A DNA stretch of 64,000 nt from NCBI GenBank assembly GCA_015057625.1, contig SVDZ01000010.1, positions 1-64,000 of the forward strand, written 5' to 3'. Position numbers and translations under genes: made by a program. Positions 26,725 through 35,021 of this stretch are shown piece by piece. Below the pieces are notes generated by a model. The model was not told the DNA's origin. It searched no databases and saw only the letters and a list, made by a program, of their open reading frames with translations. Each line of letters opens with the position of its first letter. Position 1 is the first letter of the stretch. The stretch comes from Lachnospiraceae bacterium (GTDB lineage Bacteria; Bacillota; Clostridia; Lachnospirales; Lachnospiraceae).

Positions 26725-28677
26725 CTAGTTTACTCTTACAAATTTCCACTGCTGATTAGCCTGTGCTTTGTAATCCCACTGCTGAACATTTCCGCCGGCT
26801 GATGTAGACCATCCACCAACTTCAAGTCCCTTATTTGAATCTTTGTTGATAAAGAATGAATATCCATTGTCAACTGATGTGATAAACCATCTCTTGTTTG
26901 CACCATTGTCATTGTTGTAGATGATGCAGTTACCGCCGTTGCTCTTTGAATAAGAATCAACTACGATTGGCTTATCATTAAGTGCACTAATAACTGAATA
27001 TGTTGAATCTTCTTTGTGGAAGATAACTTTCCATTTCTGCGCATTTGAACCATTGTCTGTCCACTGCTGTACATTTGTTCCTGCAGCTGTATTTCCACCT
27101 GCAACGTCAAGACAAAGTCCACTGTGACGGTTAACAATCTTGTAAACTGCCCTCTCAACTTTAATGGAAGATACTTTGTCGTTCCAATCATTTCCTACAT
27201 ATGAAGAATCAGCATAGATAGCTTTTGATGATCCTTTGTAGTTGTCATCAGCATACATAATTACTTTGTATCCCCAAGGTACTTTGATTGATGAAATAGA
27301 ATCATTTGCAATACCTTTGTTCTGGAGAGAAGCAAGTGTGTAGTTTCCTACTCCTAAAGATGCTGACTTTCCGCCGTAATTTGCATCTCCGTATACATAT
27401 ACGTCCCCTGAAGCTGTGTTTACAGATCCTGAACTTCCTGAACCTGAACCCGAACCAGATCCTGAGCCTGAACCACTGTTTGATGAGTTATGTGTATATG
27501 TGTAAGATGCTGAATCCTTAGCTACTCCGTTTGTGTCAGCATATGTGAACCAGTATTTAACTGTGCTTCCGCTTGATAATCCACCAATGTTGTATGTAGA
27601 TTTTGTTCCTGACTGTGTCATTCTAACATTCTGCTGTGCTCCGCCATTTACTGAATAATGGATGTCAGCCCACTGTGTTCCGTTCACATAAGCCTGAGCT
27701 GTGCTTGAGTTAGAATAAGTAATACCCATTCCTGAAGCTGGTGTTGTAGTAGATCCTGAACCGCCTGTTGAGCCGCCTGTTGAACCACCTGTTGAGCCAC
27801 CTGTTGAGCCGCCACCTGTATTTGAATCAACTCTGTTTGTAGTTGAACCCTGGTATGAAGGATTTTCCTGATATACACGGATGTAATCAACCTTCATTTC
27901 CTGTGGCATACCTGCATCGTTGATTGAGAATCCAGGCCAGTTTCCACCAACTGCCACATTAAGAATCATATAAAATGGCTTGTGGAACTCTTCTGTGTTT
28001 CCTGTTCCGTTTGTAATATTAATTTCGTAGAACTTGCTTCCGTCTAAGAAACATCTGATGTACTGGCTATCCCACTGTACTGCATATTTATGATACTGTG
28101 TAACATCAAAATTGCCTGTAGGTAATCCGTACTCTGCGTGTCCGTTTGAATCCCAGTGGCAAGTTCCGTATGTTCTGTTTTCTGTGTTGATTGCTTCCAT
28201 AATATCAATCTCACCGCATTTTGGCCAACCTACCGATCCGATGTTCTGTCCCAACATCCAAAAAGCAGGCCAAATTCCCTGATTTCTAGGAAGCGCAATT
28301 CTTGCTTCTACGTATCCGTATGTAAAAGCAAACCTTCCACTTGTGTTAATACGAGCCGAAGTATAATTCTTTCCCCCATAAGATTCTCTCTTAGCTTTAA
28401 TGTGAAGAGAACCTCCTGAAACATAACAGTTGTCAGTTCTGTTAGTGTAGTACTGTAACTCATTGTTACCCCAACCGCCTCCGCCGGTTTCGTAGCCCCA
28501 CTTTCCTGTATCAAGCGATGTTCCGTTGAACTCATCACTCCATACAAGTTTTGACGAAGTAGTTGATGCTGCATCGACTTTCTCCGAGAAGCTTACAGAT
28601 GTAACGCCAAAAGAAGATACAGCGAGTGCCAAAGACATTGCTGACGCAAAAGTCTTTTTGAATAAACCCTTTCTCAT
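26725..28677 (-). CDS. Secreted GH16 beta-glucanase with CBM56, crystallin and ricin-lectin domains
   Basis: The start is the ATG at 28677, behind GGAGGAATTATTT; the N-terminus MRKGLFKKTFASAMSLALAV is a signal peptide. The GH16 domain (about residues 40-280) carries the catalytic motif GEIDIME (residues 145-151), so laminarinase/lichenase activity on beta-1,3(4)-glucan is expected. A Gly/Ser/Thr linker leads to a CBM56-like domain (about 311-400, ADIHYSVNGGAQQNVRM), a GSGS linker, a beta/gamma-crystallin-like domain (about 420-510) and a ricin-B/CBM13 lectin (about 512-650) with repeated QQW motifs. The modular make-up fits binding to insoluble beta-1,3-glucan. Confidence 0.9.
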   Translation of the reverse strand: MRKGLFKKTFASAMSLALAVSSFGVTSVSFSEKVDAASTTSSKLVWSDEFNGTSLDTGKWGYETGGGGWGNNELQYYTNRTDNCYVSGGSLHIKAKRESYGGKNYTSARINTSGRFAFTYGYVEARIALPRNQGIWPAFWMLGQNIGSVGWPKCGEIDIMEAINTENRTYGTCHWDSNGHAEYGLPTGNFDVTQYHKYAVQWDSQYIRCFLDGSKFYEINITNGTGNTEEFHKPFYMILNVAVGGNWPGFSINDAGMPQEMKVDYIRVYQENPSYQGSTTNRVDSNTGGGSTGGSTGGSTGGSTGGSGSTTTPASGMGITYSNSSTAQAYVNGTQWADIHYSVNGGAQQNVRMTQSGTKSTYNIGGLSSGSTVKYWFTYADTNGVAKDSASYTYTHNSSNSGSGSGSGSGSGSGSSGSVNTASGDVYVYGDANYGGKSASLGVGNYTLASLQNKGIANDSISSIKVPWGYKVIMYADDNYKGSSKAIYADSSYVGNDWNDKVSSIKVERAVYKIVNRHSGLCLDVAGGNTAAGTNVQQWTDNGSNAQKWKVIFHKEDSTYSVISALNDKPIVVDSYSKSNGGNCIIYNNDNGANKRWFITSVDNGYSFFINKDSNKGLEVGGWSTSAGGNVQQWDYKAQANQQWKFVRVN

Positions 28678-28813
28678 AAATAATTCCTCCACTCAATATT
28701 TAATTTTTACGAACTCATGATAGGTAGAGTATATACTCACGAGAAAAGATCTCGAAAGATTGATTTTTTTAAAATAGGGTGTCATTTTTTATAAAAACTG
28801 TTTTATTGGCGTA

Positions 28814-28828
28814 GGAACCGTTTCCATC
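28814..28828 (-). promoter_or_regulatory. cre-like (CcpA) operator upstream of the GH16 gene
   Basis: The minus strand ATGGAAACGGTTCCT matches 14 of 15 positions of the Bacillota cre consensus WTGNAANCGNWWNCA and is nearly palindromic. It lies about 140 bases upstream of the GH16 start codon, suggesting catabolite control. Confidence 0.5.
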
Positions 28829-28858
28829 TGGCATTTTTATTCAAATTTAATATCGTTC

Positions 28859-28899
28859 AAATGTCGCAATTGCTTAAAAATAAGGCTTTTGCGACATTT
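28859..28899. other. Perfect 11-bp inverted repeat
   Basis: AAATGTCGCAA and TTGCGACATTT pair around a 19-base loop in the otherwise AT-rich gap. It could be a hairpin in the leader of the GH16 mRNA or an operator. Confidence 0.4.
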
Positions 28900-29064
28900 C
28901 GCTACTTTTTGTATATTGATATATTATAATCTAGCTCGAAAAATCCCTTGTAACGTTTTTGTTAATTTTCCTCATTATTTAGTTCATTATTTTTATAAAA
29001 GCTTTCAAAATGGGGTGTCATTTTTTAGTTTTATTCATTTAGATTATTATATGCTAACAAAATA

Positions 29065-29114
29065 ACAGACCACCTCGAATAAGTTTAGTAACAAGCACAG
29101 ACAAGGTGATCTGT
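29065..29114 (-). terminator. Terminator of the NRPS operon
   Basis: On the minus strand, ACAGATCACCT pairs with AGGTGGTCTGT around a long loop and is followed by TATTTTGTT. It lies about 30 bases after the NRPS stop. Confidence 0.65.
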
Positions 29115-29141
29115 AAATATTATATATAATATTCTTATTAA

Positions 29142-32100
29142 TTAGTGCCGTTGAATTACCTCATTTATAATTTTAGCCACTTCTTCACTGTTATACTTAT
29201 TAAAATAATGTTTTGCATTTTTTATTGTATGCTCAATCACCTCTCCTTTAGTACTCTTTTTCAAACGCTTAGTTATTTTTCTACTGTTAATTGTAAATAT
29301 ATCTTTTGTACCATAAACAACGTCAATATTATATCCAGCTTTCTTTTGTGGACTTAATGCCACATGTGAAAAAACTCTATTTGTATCTTTTACAAATTGC
29401 GTAATACTCGCTCTATTATACTTTCCTTTATTTCCAGCTACGCGTAAAATAGCCCAAATCACTTTATCTGGCATATACTTCCAAAATGGAATTAATTCTT
29501 TTTCATTAACAGAAGGTGCAAGCAAAATTACTCCTTCTACTTTTTCATTAACCCTATTCGCCAATTCAATCGCTATACTACTTCCCACACAATGCCCCAA
29601 TACATAAGCATATTTATACTCATCAAAAAGTCCACAATTAGATATTTTATCAACTATTGTAACCACAGATTCTTTTTCATTAAACTTTGAGTTATAAACA
29701 ACCGCTACATCACATTCAACTCCTTCTATCATTTTTATATATTCTTGTGGATTTCCACCTGCACACGTAAAACATAATAATAATTTTTCTTTGCTTCCTT
29801 TTTTCAAAAATGAAAACAAATGATTTTCCCCTATATTTTTGGCAATATTACATACAGTTAAGTTCTCATAGAAATCTGAATAATCAATTGGATATCCTCT
29901 TTGCTGTAGCTTATGGGTTATATCAATGACAGATAAAGAATCAATGCCCGAATCAAATATATTTTCATTTCTCCTTACTCTAATTCCAATACATTCTTCT
30001 ATTAATTTTATTATCTCTTCTTCAACATCACTATTCTTAACTTCTAACACATTCTCACTAACCCAATTTATTTTGTTACATAAAGACTTATTATCTATTT
30101 TTCCATTGGTTGTATAATTAAAAGAATCAACGTTATAAAAAACTGACGGTACAGCAAATACAGAAATATTAGCTGCTATTTTTTTTCTAATTTCATCGAT
30201 GTCCAAGTTCCCCATGTAGTAACATTCAATTCTATTTTTATTTTTAATTACCTGAGCATCTATTATCTCATCTTCTTCCAATATCCAGTTCTTTATCTCA
30301 GATAGATCAATACGAATCCCTCTAATTTTAACTTGATTATCTCTTCTTCCGTAAATATATATTTGCCCATCGAATCCTATCTTTCCTATGTCACCAGTCT
30401 TATATACTCTTTCATTATTAACATAACAAAATCCTTCATTATTTTTCTCTTTTTTTCCTAAATATCCTTTTCCAACCAATATCCCTTTTACACATATTTC
30501 ACCCTTTACACCGATAGGTAATATTTTGTTTTTTTTGTTTAATATTACTATTTCTGTATTTCCTACCGGAATTCCAATGGGGATATCAGAATAATCCACC
30601 TCTCTTTGACACTCAAAGTGTGTTACATCTATTGTACACTCAGCAGGCCCATACAAATTTATTAATCGTTTTTCTGGAAATATACCAAAAAAATCTTTTA
30701 CTAATTTTGCATCTAATTTTTCTCCACTTGTATATATTTCTTTTAATGATGGAAGCGAATATCCATTCAATTTGATATATTGAAGAAATCTTTTTAACAT
30801 AGATGGTACAAAGTGTATTTTTTCTATATCAAAACGCGTTATAGCCTGAACAATCTTATCCGGCATCTTTTCTTCACCATCTTCCAACAAACACAACCTT
30901 GCCCCAAATGAAACACTCATCATCTCCCATATTGAAACATCAAATGTATTTACTGTTTTTTGTAATATATTACCTTTAAAACTATATTGGCTGTCAGCCC
31001 ACTCCAATCTATTGAGTAAGGATTTTCTGCTAATCTCTATACATTTAGGCTTGCCTGTTGTTCCCGACGTACAAATCATATATGCAGTACTATTTGGATC
31101 GTAAATCATTTTTCTAAACTTGTAATCTTTCAAATTGTCTACCAATTCTTTGTCCACAATATAATCGCAATAATCTTCCATCCCCGCAATTTTGTCTGAA
31201 ACAACCATAAATGCTGAACCTGCATACAATGCACCAACTGCCGCCACCATCATTTGATAACTTCTTGTTATCTTTATTCCTATTCTTTTTGCTCCAACTG
31301 CTTGTATAAATGCCGCAATTTTTTTACAATCACTTTTAAACTTTAATCCGTCTACTTTACCGTCCTTCCAGATAATCGCGTCATTTTCATTCAAATTATA
31401 TTCAATAGCATCAACTATATCATCATATTTATTTACAAAATGTGTATTATTAATTTTTTTGTAAATACTTATATCTGTACTTGTCAAAATGCTAATTTCG
31501 TTTATAGATGATACTGTATTAACCTTCGTAAAAATGTCTGTGATTGCCTTTCCCATATTATTAATATAATCATCTTCAAACAGTTTCTGTTTGTAACATA
31601 TTGCAAATTCTAATTTATTGTCAGATTCAAGAACAACTATTCTGATAGGAACATCCAAACAACCGTTAAAGCACTCTTCTATTTCACCTATCTCTTTTTG
31701 AGGTAATAACGACTCTCTTATGTAAGACACAGAAACATCAAAAATATTATTATGTACCTTCTCAAAATCCTTCTCTCCTTCTAATGAATATGCGGAATAT
31801 TTAATCAATGATAACACTTCTTTTTTTATGGTATTTTTTAATTCAGAAATACTATCACTCGCTCTTTCAAGGATTATTGGGAGAGTATTTGCATACATGC
31901 CGAACTTATCAATATCTTGCTTTCTTCTATTTGCAAGCACATATCCAATAGCAATTTTATCGGCATCAGTTACGTTTAGCAAATATGTATACAATGACAA
32001 CAGAAAGTCTATATTTGCCTCCTTTGAGCCATCAACAGCTACGCTAAACTTTTGTCTGTTTGCTTTGTACTCCAAACTCTCCTTTTCCGACAATTTGCTT

Positions 32101-32651
32101 GGCGAAAAATCTTCCAATTTTATTTTAAAATATTCTTTCGCCTCACATTTTAGTCTATCCGAAATCTCCGCATATTCTGCAGATATATCAGATACATTAA
32201 TAGATTTTTCTTCCATTATTTGTTTATATATTCGAAACACTTCTCTAGAGGTAGCATAAATCGATAAAGCATCTCCTAAAAGATGATGCATTTTTGTATA
32301 TACAACATTTCCACCTCTAAATTGCACTATTTTTATATCAAAAAGTCTTGAATCAAACAAACTCTCGAAGGGAACTTCCGTCCATTTGTTTGCCATATCA
32401 ACGACCTGTTCGTAATTAAAGTTGACTATCTCTCGGTTAACTTTATATTCCTCTACATATGAATATAATTCCATTTCTCTATTTAATCTCAAGTGCAATC
32501 CAGATGTGTTATTTATAAATATATTCAAGCTTTCCTCAAATACTTCAATATCTATTTCACTATTAACAAGAAATACTCCCCCAATATTTGATACTGAAGA
32601 ACCTTTATAAAATAAATCTGCATCCAATATTTTTTTTTGATAATCATTCAT
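29142..32651 (-). CDS. One-module NRPS, C-A-PCP-TE (EntF-like)
   Basis: The 1169-residue product has a condensation domain (about residues 1-420) with the active-site HHLLGD (121-126), an adenylation domain (about 430-850) with ICTSGTTGKPK, NLYGPAE, YKTGDIG and NGKIDNKSL, a carrier domain with the phosphopantetheine serine in DSGIDSLSV (about 898-906), and a thioesterase (about 930-1169). Reading the specificity positions by eye against EntF (FDVSIWE, IHFVPSML, YTSGE, YGPAECTID) gives D-V-W-H-Y-S-L-I-D-K, close to known serine codes. The thioesterase nucleophile motif is GHCVG, with Cys in place of Ser. The stop of the Lgt-like gene is 6 bases upstream and AAAGGG precedes the ATG, so the two form an operon. 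The gene looks more AT-rich than its neighbours, hinting at transfer. Product unknown. Confidence 0.88.
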   Translation of the reverse strand: MNDYQKKILDADLFYKGSSVSNIGGVFLVNSEIDIEVFEESLNIFINNTSGLHLRLNREMELYSYVEEYKVNREIVNFNYEQVVDMANKWTEVPFESLFDSRLFDIKIVQFRGGNVVYTKMHHLLGDALSIYATSREVFRIYKQIMEEKSINVSDISAEYAEISDRLKCEAKEYFKIKLEDFSPSKLSEKESLEYKANRQKFSVAVDGSKEANIDFLLSLYTYLLNVTDADKIAIGYVLANRRKQDIDKFGMYANTLPIILERASDSISELKNTIKKEVLSLIKYSAYSLEGEKDFEKVHNNIFDVSVSYIRESLLPQKEIGEIEECFNGCLDVPIRIVVLESDNKLEFAICYKQKLFEDDYINNMGKAITDIFTKVNTVSSINEISILTSTDISIYKKINNTHFVNKYDDIVDAIEYNLNENDAIIWKDGKVDGLKFKSDCKKIAAFIQAVGAKRIGIKITRSYQMMVAAVGALYAGSAFMVVSDKIAGMEDYCDYIVDKELVDNLKDYKFRKMIYDPNSTAYMICTSGTTGKPKCIEISRKSLLNRLEWADSQYSFKGNILQKTVNTFDVSIWEMMSVSFGARLCLLEDGEEKMPDKIVQAITRFDIEKIHFVPSMLKRFLQYIKLNGYSLPSLKEIYTSGEKLDAKLVKDFFGIFPEKRLINLYGPAECTIDVTHFECQREVDYSDIPIGIPVGNTEIVILNKKNKILPIGVKGEICVKGILVGKGYLGKKEKNNEGFCYVNNERVYKTGDIGKIGFDGQIYIYGRRDNQVKIRGIRIDLSEIKNWILEEDEIIDAQVIKNKNRIECYYMGNLDIDEIRKKIAANISVFAVPSVFYNVDSFNYTTNGKIDNKSLCNKINWVSENVLEVKNSDVEEEIIKLIEECIGIRVRRNENIFDSGIDSLSVIDITHKLQQRGYPIDYSDFYENLTVCNIAKNIGENHLFSFLKKGSKEKLLLCFTCAGGNPQEYIKMIEGVECDVAVVYNSKFNEKESVVTIVDKISNCGLFDEYKYAYVLGHCVGSSIAIELANRVNEKVEGVILLAPSVNEKELIPFWKYMPDKVIWAILRVAGNKGKYNRASITQFVKDTNRVFSHVALSPQKKAGYNIDVVYGTKDIFTINSRKITKRLKKSTKGEVIEHTIKNAKHYFNKYNSEEVAKIINEVIQRH

Positions 32652-32657
32652 TAAGTA

Positions 32658-33443
32658 CTATTCCCTTTCTCTTAAATAAATATAGTCAAATAGTATTGCT
32701 ATTATAAATAATCCCACACACATAAATTGTATATTTGTTAACCCCCAATGTCTAACTGACATACTATTGAGTGTAAAAAACTCTGAAATAAAAAAGGTTA
32801 TGAAAAATCCACACATAATGTATGTATAATACCTTTTCTTCTTTATCATCTTATATACAGCAACAAAGATAATTAATATCATCCCAATTATTTCTAAAAT
32901 TTGGCAAGGAAATACTGCATAATCAACCTGACTATTATAGGGAAGATTTATAGAAAAAATGCCATTATACTTAATCCCATAACAGCATCCTCTGCATAAA
33001 CAACCAATCCTATTGAAAATATGCTGAACCGGTAACCCTATAGCTATAATCTCAGCAACTTCTACTATTTCATCTTTTGATGACAGTTCAACTTTAATAA
33101 ACTCATTTATCAATTCTCTTATAAACAACGAAATAGGAATGAATAATAATAAAAATAAAACAACATATCCTAAGTAATGAGTTCCCCAAACTTCCAATGT
33201 TGCCTTAACCAAGTTCATTTTCCCCTCTAATGCACCATCATTTATAGACCTTACTGCGGCAGCCATATATTTTCCCCATATTAAAATGACAAAGTATCCA
33301 CACATATAAACAATATATTTTATTTTTTTCTTTATAACCAGCAATAATACTATCTGAATAATTAACGAAATAATTACACCTATTGTTATAGATAACATGT
33401 ACATATCTATAGGTCCTTTTGACGAATAATAATATGCAAACAT
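32658..33443 (-). CDS. Lgt-family (prolipoprotein diacylglyceryl transferase-like) membrane protein
   Basis: The 261-residue product has about seven hydrophobic segments. Residues around 145-165 read QHIFNRIGCLCRGCCYG, matching the GRxGNFxNGExYG signature region of Lgt but with several Cys replacing Asn/Glu, as in the divergent Lgt-like group of Clostridia. True Lgt transfers diacylglycerol from phosphatidylglycerol to lipoprotein Cys; here the role is unproven. It is the first gene of the two-gene operon with the NRPS and has GAGAGG before its ATG. Its place suggests it lipidates or exports the NRPS product, which is inference. Confidence 0.72.
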   Translation of the reverse strand: MFAYYYSSKGPIDMYMLSITIGVIISLIIQIVLLLVIKKKIKYIVYMCGYFVILIWGKYMAAAVRSINDGALEGKMNLVKATLEVWGTHYLGYVVLFLLLFIPISLFIRELINEFIKVELSSKDEIVEVAEIIAIGLPVQHIFNRIGCLCRGCCYGIKYNGIFSINLPYNSQVDYAVFPCQILEIIGMILIIFVAVYKMIKKKRYYTYIMCGFFITFFISEFFTLNSMSVRHWGLTNIQFMCVGLFIIAILFDYIYLRERE

Positions 33444-33477
33444 TTTTTAAACCTCTCATTTTCTTTTCATAAAGAAA

Positions 33478-33518
33478 CAGCCTCTTGGCAGATTGTAACC
33501 ATACTCGCCAAGAGGTTG
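33478..33518 (-). terminator. Terminator of the PPC-like protein gene
   Basis: CCTCTTGGC pairs with GCCAAGAGG and the stem extends by a few bases. TGTTTCTTT follows on the minus strand. It separates this gene from the NRPS operon. Confidence 0.75.
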
Positions 33519-33530
33519 CTTAAACATTTG

Positions 33531-34562
33531 TTATTTTACTTTTTTAGTCATTTTCTTTGTCTGATAGCCTTTTTTCTTTACAGTAACTACCACTTTTGAG
33601 CCTTTTTTTAATTTCTTCTTAAGTTTAAGACTAATTTTTCCTAAAGAACCACTAGTCATTTTCTTTTTACCTTTAGAATACTTTATAGTTACATTAGCAT
33701 TTTTAATCGTCTTAACAATAATAGTTTTTCTATTCTTTATCTTGACAGACAACTTTGCATTTTTTAAAACTTCTTTTCCTTTAAAACTAAAGGTATATTT
33801 TCCATAATCACCCGTTACTTTTAAGTAATACGTTCCAGCACCCAAAACATATTCATATTCTTTAGCAGCTGGCTGTGATGCACTTCCTCCATAAATACTT
33901 TCTTCTGATATTTTCTGCGACAAATCACTATTAAACAAAGTATAATATAAACTATCATCACAATAAGAACTGATTTTCAATTTATATTTACCACTTTTGG
34001 GAATTACTATTTTATACCAATCTTCAGTATCAGTAGTTGTCAACGCACCTGTTACCGTTGATTTCATAGAGTATTTAAATGGTGAATCATATGAATCAGC
34101 CCCAAAATCATTACTTTTATATGACTCAAATTTTCCCATTACTCTGTATCTACCTACAGCACCACTCAAGCAGAAATAATATGTTCCCTTTGAAAGAGCC
34201 TTAGTAACCGCACCAGTAACTGGCGATGAATCATCTCCACCTGAAATGTAATCATCACAAGATGTAAACTTGTATTGTTCTGCTAAATCTTCACTATGTA
34301 ATGAATACCTAAGTGTTCCACTACAATAAGACATAATTCTTATTTCAATAATTCCGTCAGAAGGTACCTCCAACTTATACCATACCCCATCCGAATCAGT
34401 TTCTGTAATCCACTGATCCGCAGAATAACTTCCACTAAAATCAAACTTCTTTGCATTTAACGGTTCGTCAGCCATTGTATTTCGTAAACCAACGGTAACA
34501 ATAACAGCTACTAACAAAACCATTAGCATACTGATTTTTTTTGTTATTTTTTTCATTTTCAT
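33531..34562 (-). CDS. Secreted protein with two PPC-like domains and Lys-rich tail
   Basis: The ATG at 34562 is chosen because AAAGGAGGGCGTT lies just before it; it gives a 343-residue protein with a signal peptide (about residues 1-32). Two beta-rich modules of about 110 residues follow, each with a D(S/T)xxxWYKxxxPxxGxxxxxIxSYC pattern and a later GTYY(F/L) line, resembling bacterial pre-peptidase C-terminal (PPC) domains. The last 75 residues are strongly Lys-rich with repeated KKK blocks, like the tails of the CotH-like and giant proteins, and may bind anionic cell-wall polymers. No catalytic domain. Confidence 0.7.
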   Translation of the reverse strand: MKMKKITKKISMLMVLLVAVIVTVGLRNTMADEPLNAKKFDFSGSYSADQWITETDSDGVWYKLEVPSDGIIEIRIMSYCSGTLRYSLHSEDLAEQYKFTSCDDYISGGDDSSPVTGAVTKALSKGTYYFCLSGAVGRYRVMGKFESYKSNDFGADSYDSPFKYSMKSTVTGALTTTDTEDWYKIVIPKSGKYKLKISSYCDDSLYYTLFNSDLSQKISEESIYGGSASQPAAKEYEYVLGAGTYYLKVTGDYGKYTFSFKGKEVLKNAKLSVKIKNRKTIIVKTIKNANVTIKYSKGKKKMTSGSLGKISLKLKKKLKKGSKVVVTVKKKGYQTKKMTKKVK

Positions 34563-34617
34563 AACGCCCTCCTTTATTTCATTCACCGTTTTATGCCGAT
34601 GTCACAACATATTATAC

Positions 34618-34646
34618 ATATTAACATATTGTTTCATCTATTTCAA
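34618..34646 (-). promoter_or_regulatory. Promoter candidate for the PPC-like protein gene
   Basis: The minus strand has TTGAAA (34641-34646), a 17-base spacer and TAATAT (34618-34623), about 55 bases upstream of the ATG. A TATAAT just downstream is an alternative -10. Confidence 0.35.
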
Positions 34647-34700
34647 CTTAGCCCGCTATTAATAGAGAATATATATTATTTACAAATAGGAAGCACTCAC

Positions 34701-34910
34701 TCATATTTTATAAAAAAAATTAAACTTGATTCTATCTTCACTTAATTGATAACTTTCGGACACCTGAGGTCCACATTTTTTTGAGCCTATTCCATTTTGA
34801 GTATAATCAATACAAAGGACTGTATAATCAGACTCACAGAGTTCAAAATTATGTTTCTTATTTTCCAGTTCCTCCTGTGTATAATGAGACAAATTATAAC
34901 CAAGTCGAAG
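34701..34910 (-). pseudogene. 3' remnant of a GH2 beta-galactosidase (lacZ) gene
   Basis: The open frame encodes NLSHYTQEELENKKHNFEL, then TVLCIDYTQNGIGSKKCGP, and a short beta-strand tail before the stop. These are the last about 65 residues of LacZ-type beta-galactosidases (domain 5). The sequence 5' of about 34910 no longer resembles the enzyme and runs into the terminator of the GGDEF gene, so the first about 950 codons are missing. It has no ribosome site and is surely non-functional. Confidence 0.75.
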
Positions 34911-34934
34911 TCTTATCCAACTAAGATAAACTAA

Positions 34935-34980
34935 AAGCAGCAATTGCAGTTGGTCCAACCTCACCTACAATCGCTGCTTT
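34935..34980 (-). terminator. Terminator of the GGDEF gene
   Basis: On the minus strand, AAAGCAGCGATTG pairs with CAATTGCTGCTTT (one mismatch), followed by TTAGTTT. It lies about 40 bases after the stop. Confidence 0.75.
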
Positions 34981-35021
34981 TCTCAATTCACGAACTATCT
35001 ATGATTCGTCAGAGAGTAGTT

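Larger units (their letters stand above)
28771..29027. repeat. Pair of 21-bp direct repeats
   Basis: The copies at 28771-28791 and 29007-29027 share GGGTGTCATTTTTTA and the preceding AAAAT, with one mismatch in 21 bases. They lie in the gap between the GH16 gene start and the NRPS terminator. Confidence 0.6.

Noticed and set aside
34701..34964. A functional 87-residue protein
   Set aside because: The conserved part is only the C-terminal end of LacZ, with no ribosome site or start context; treated as a remnant.
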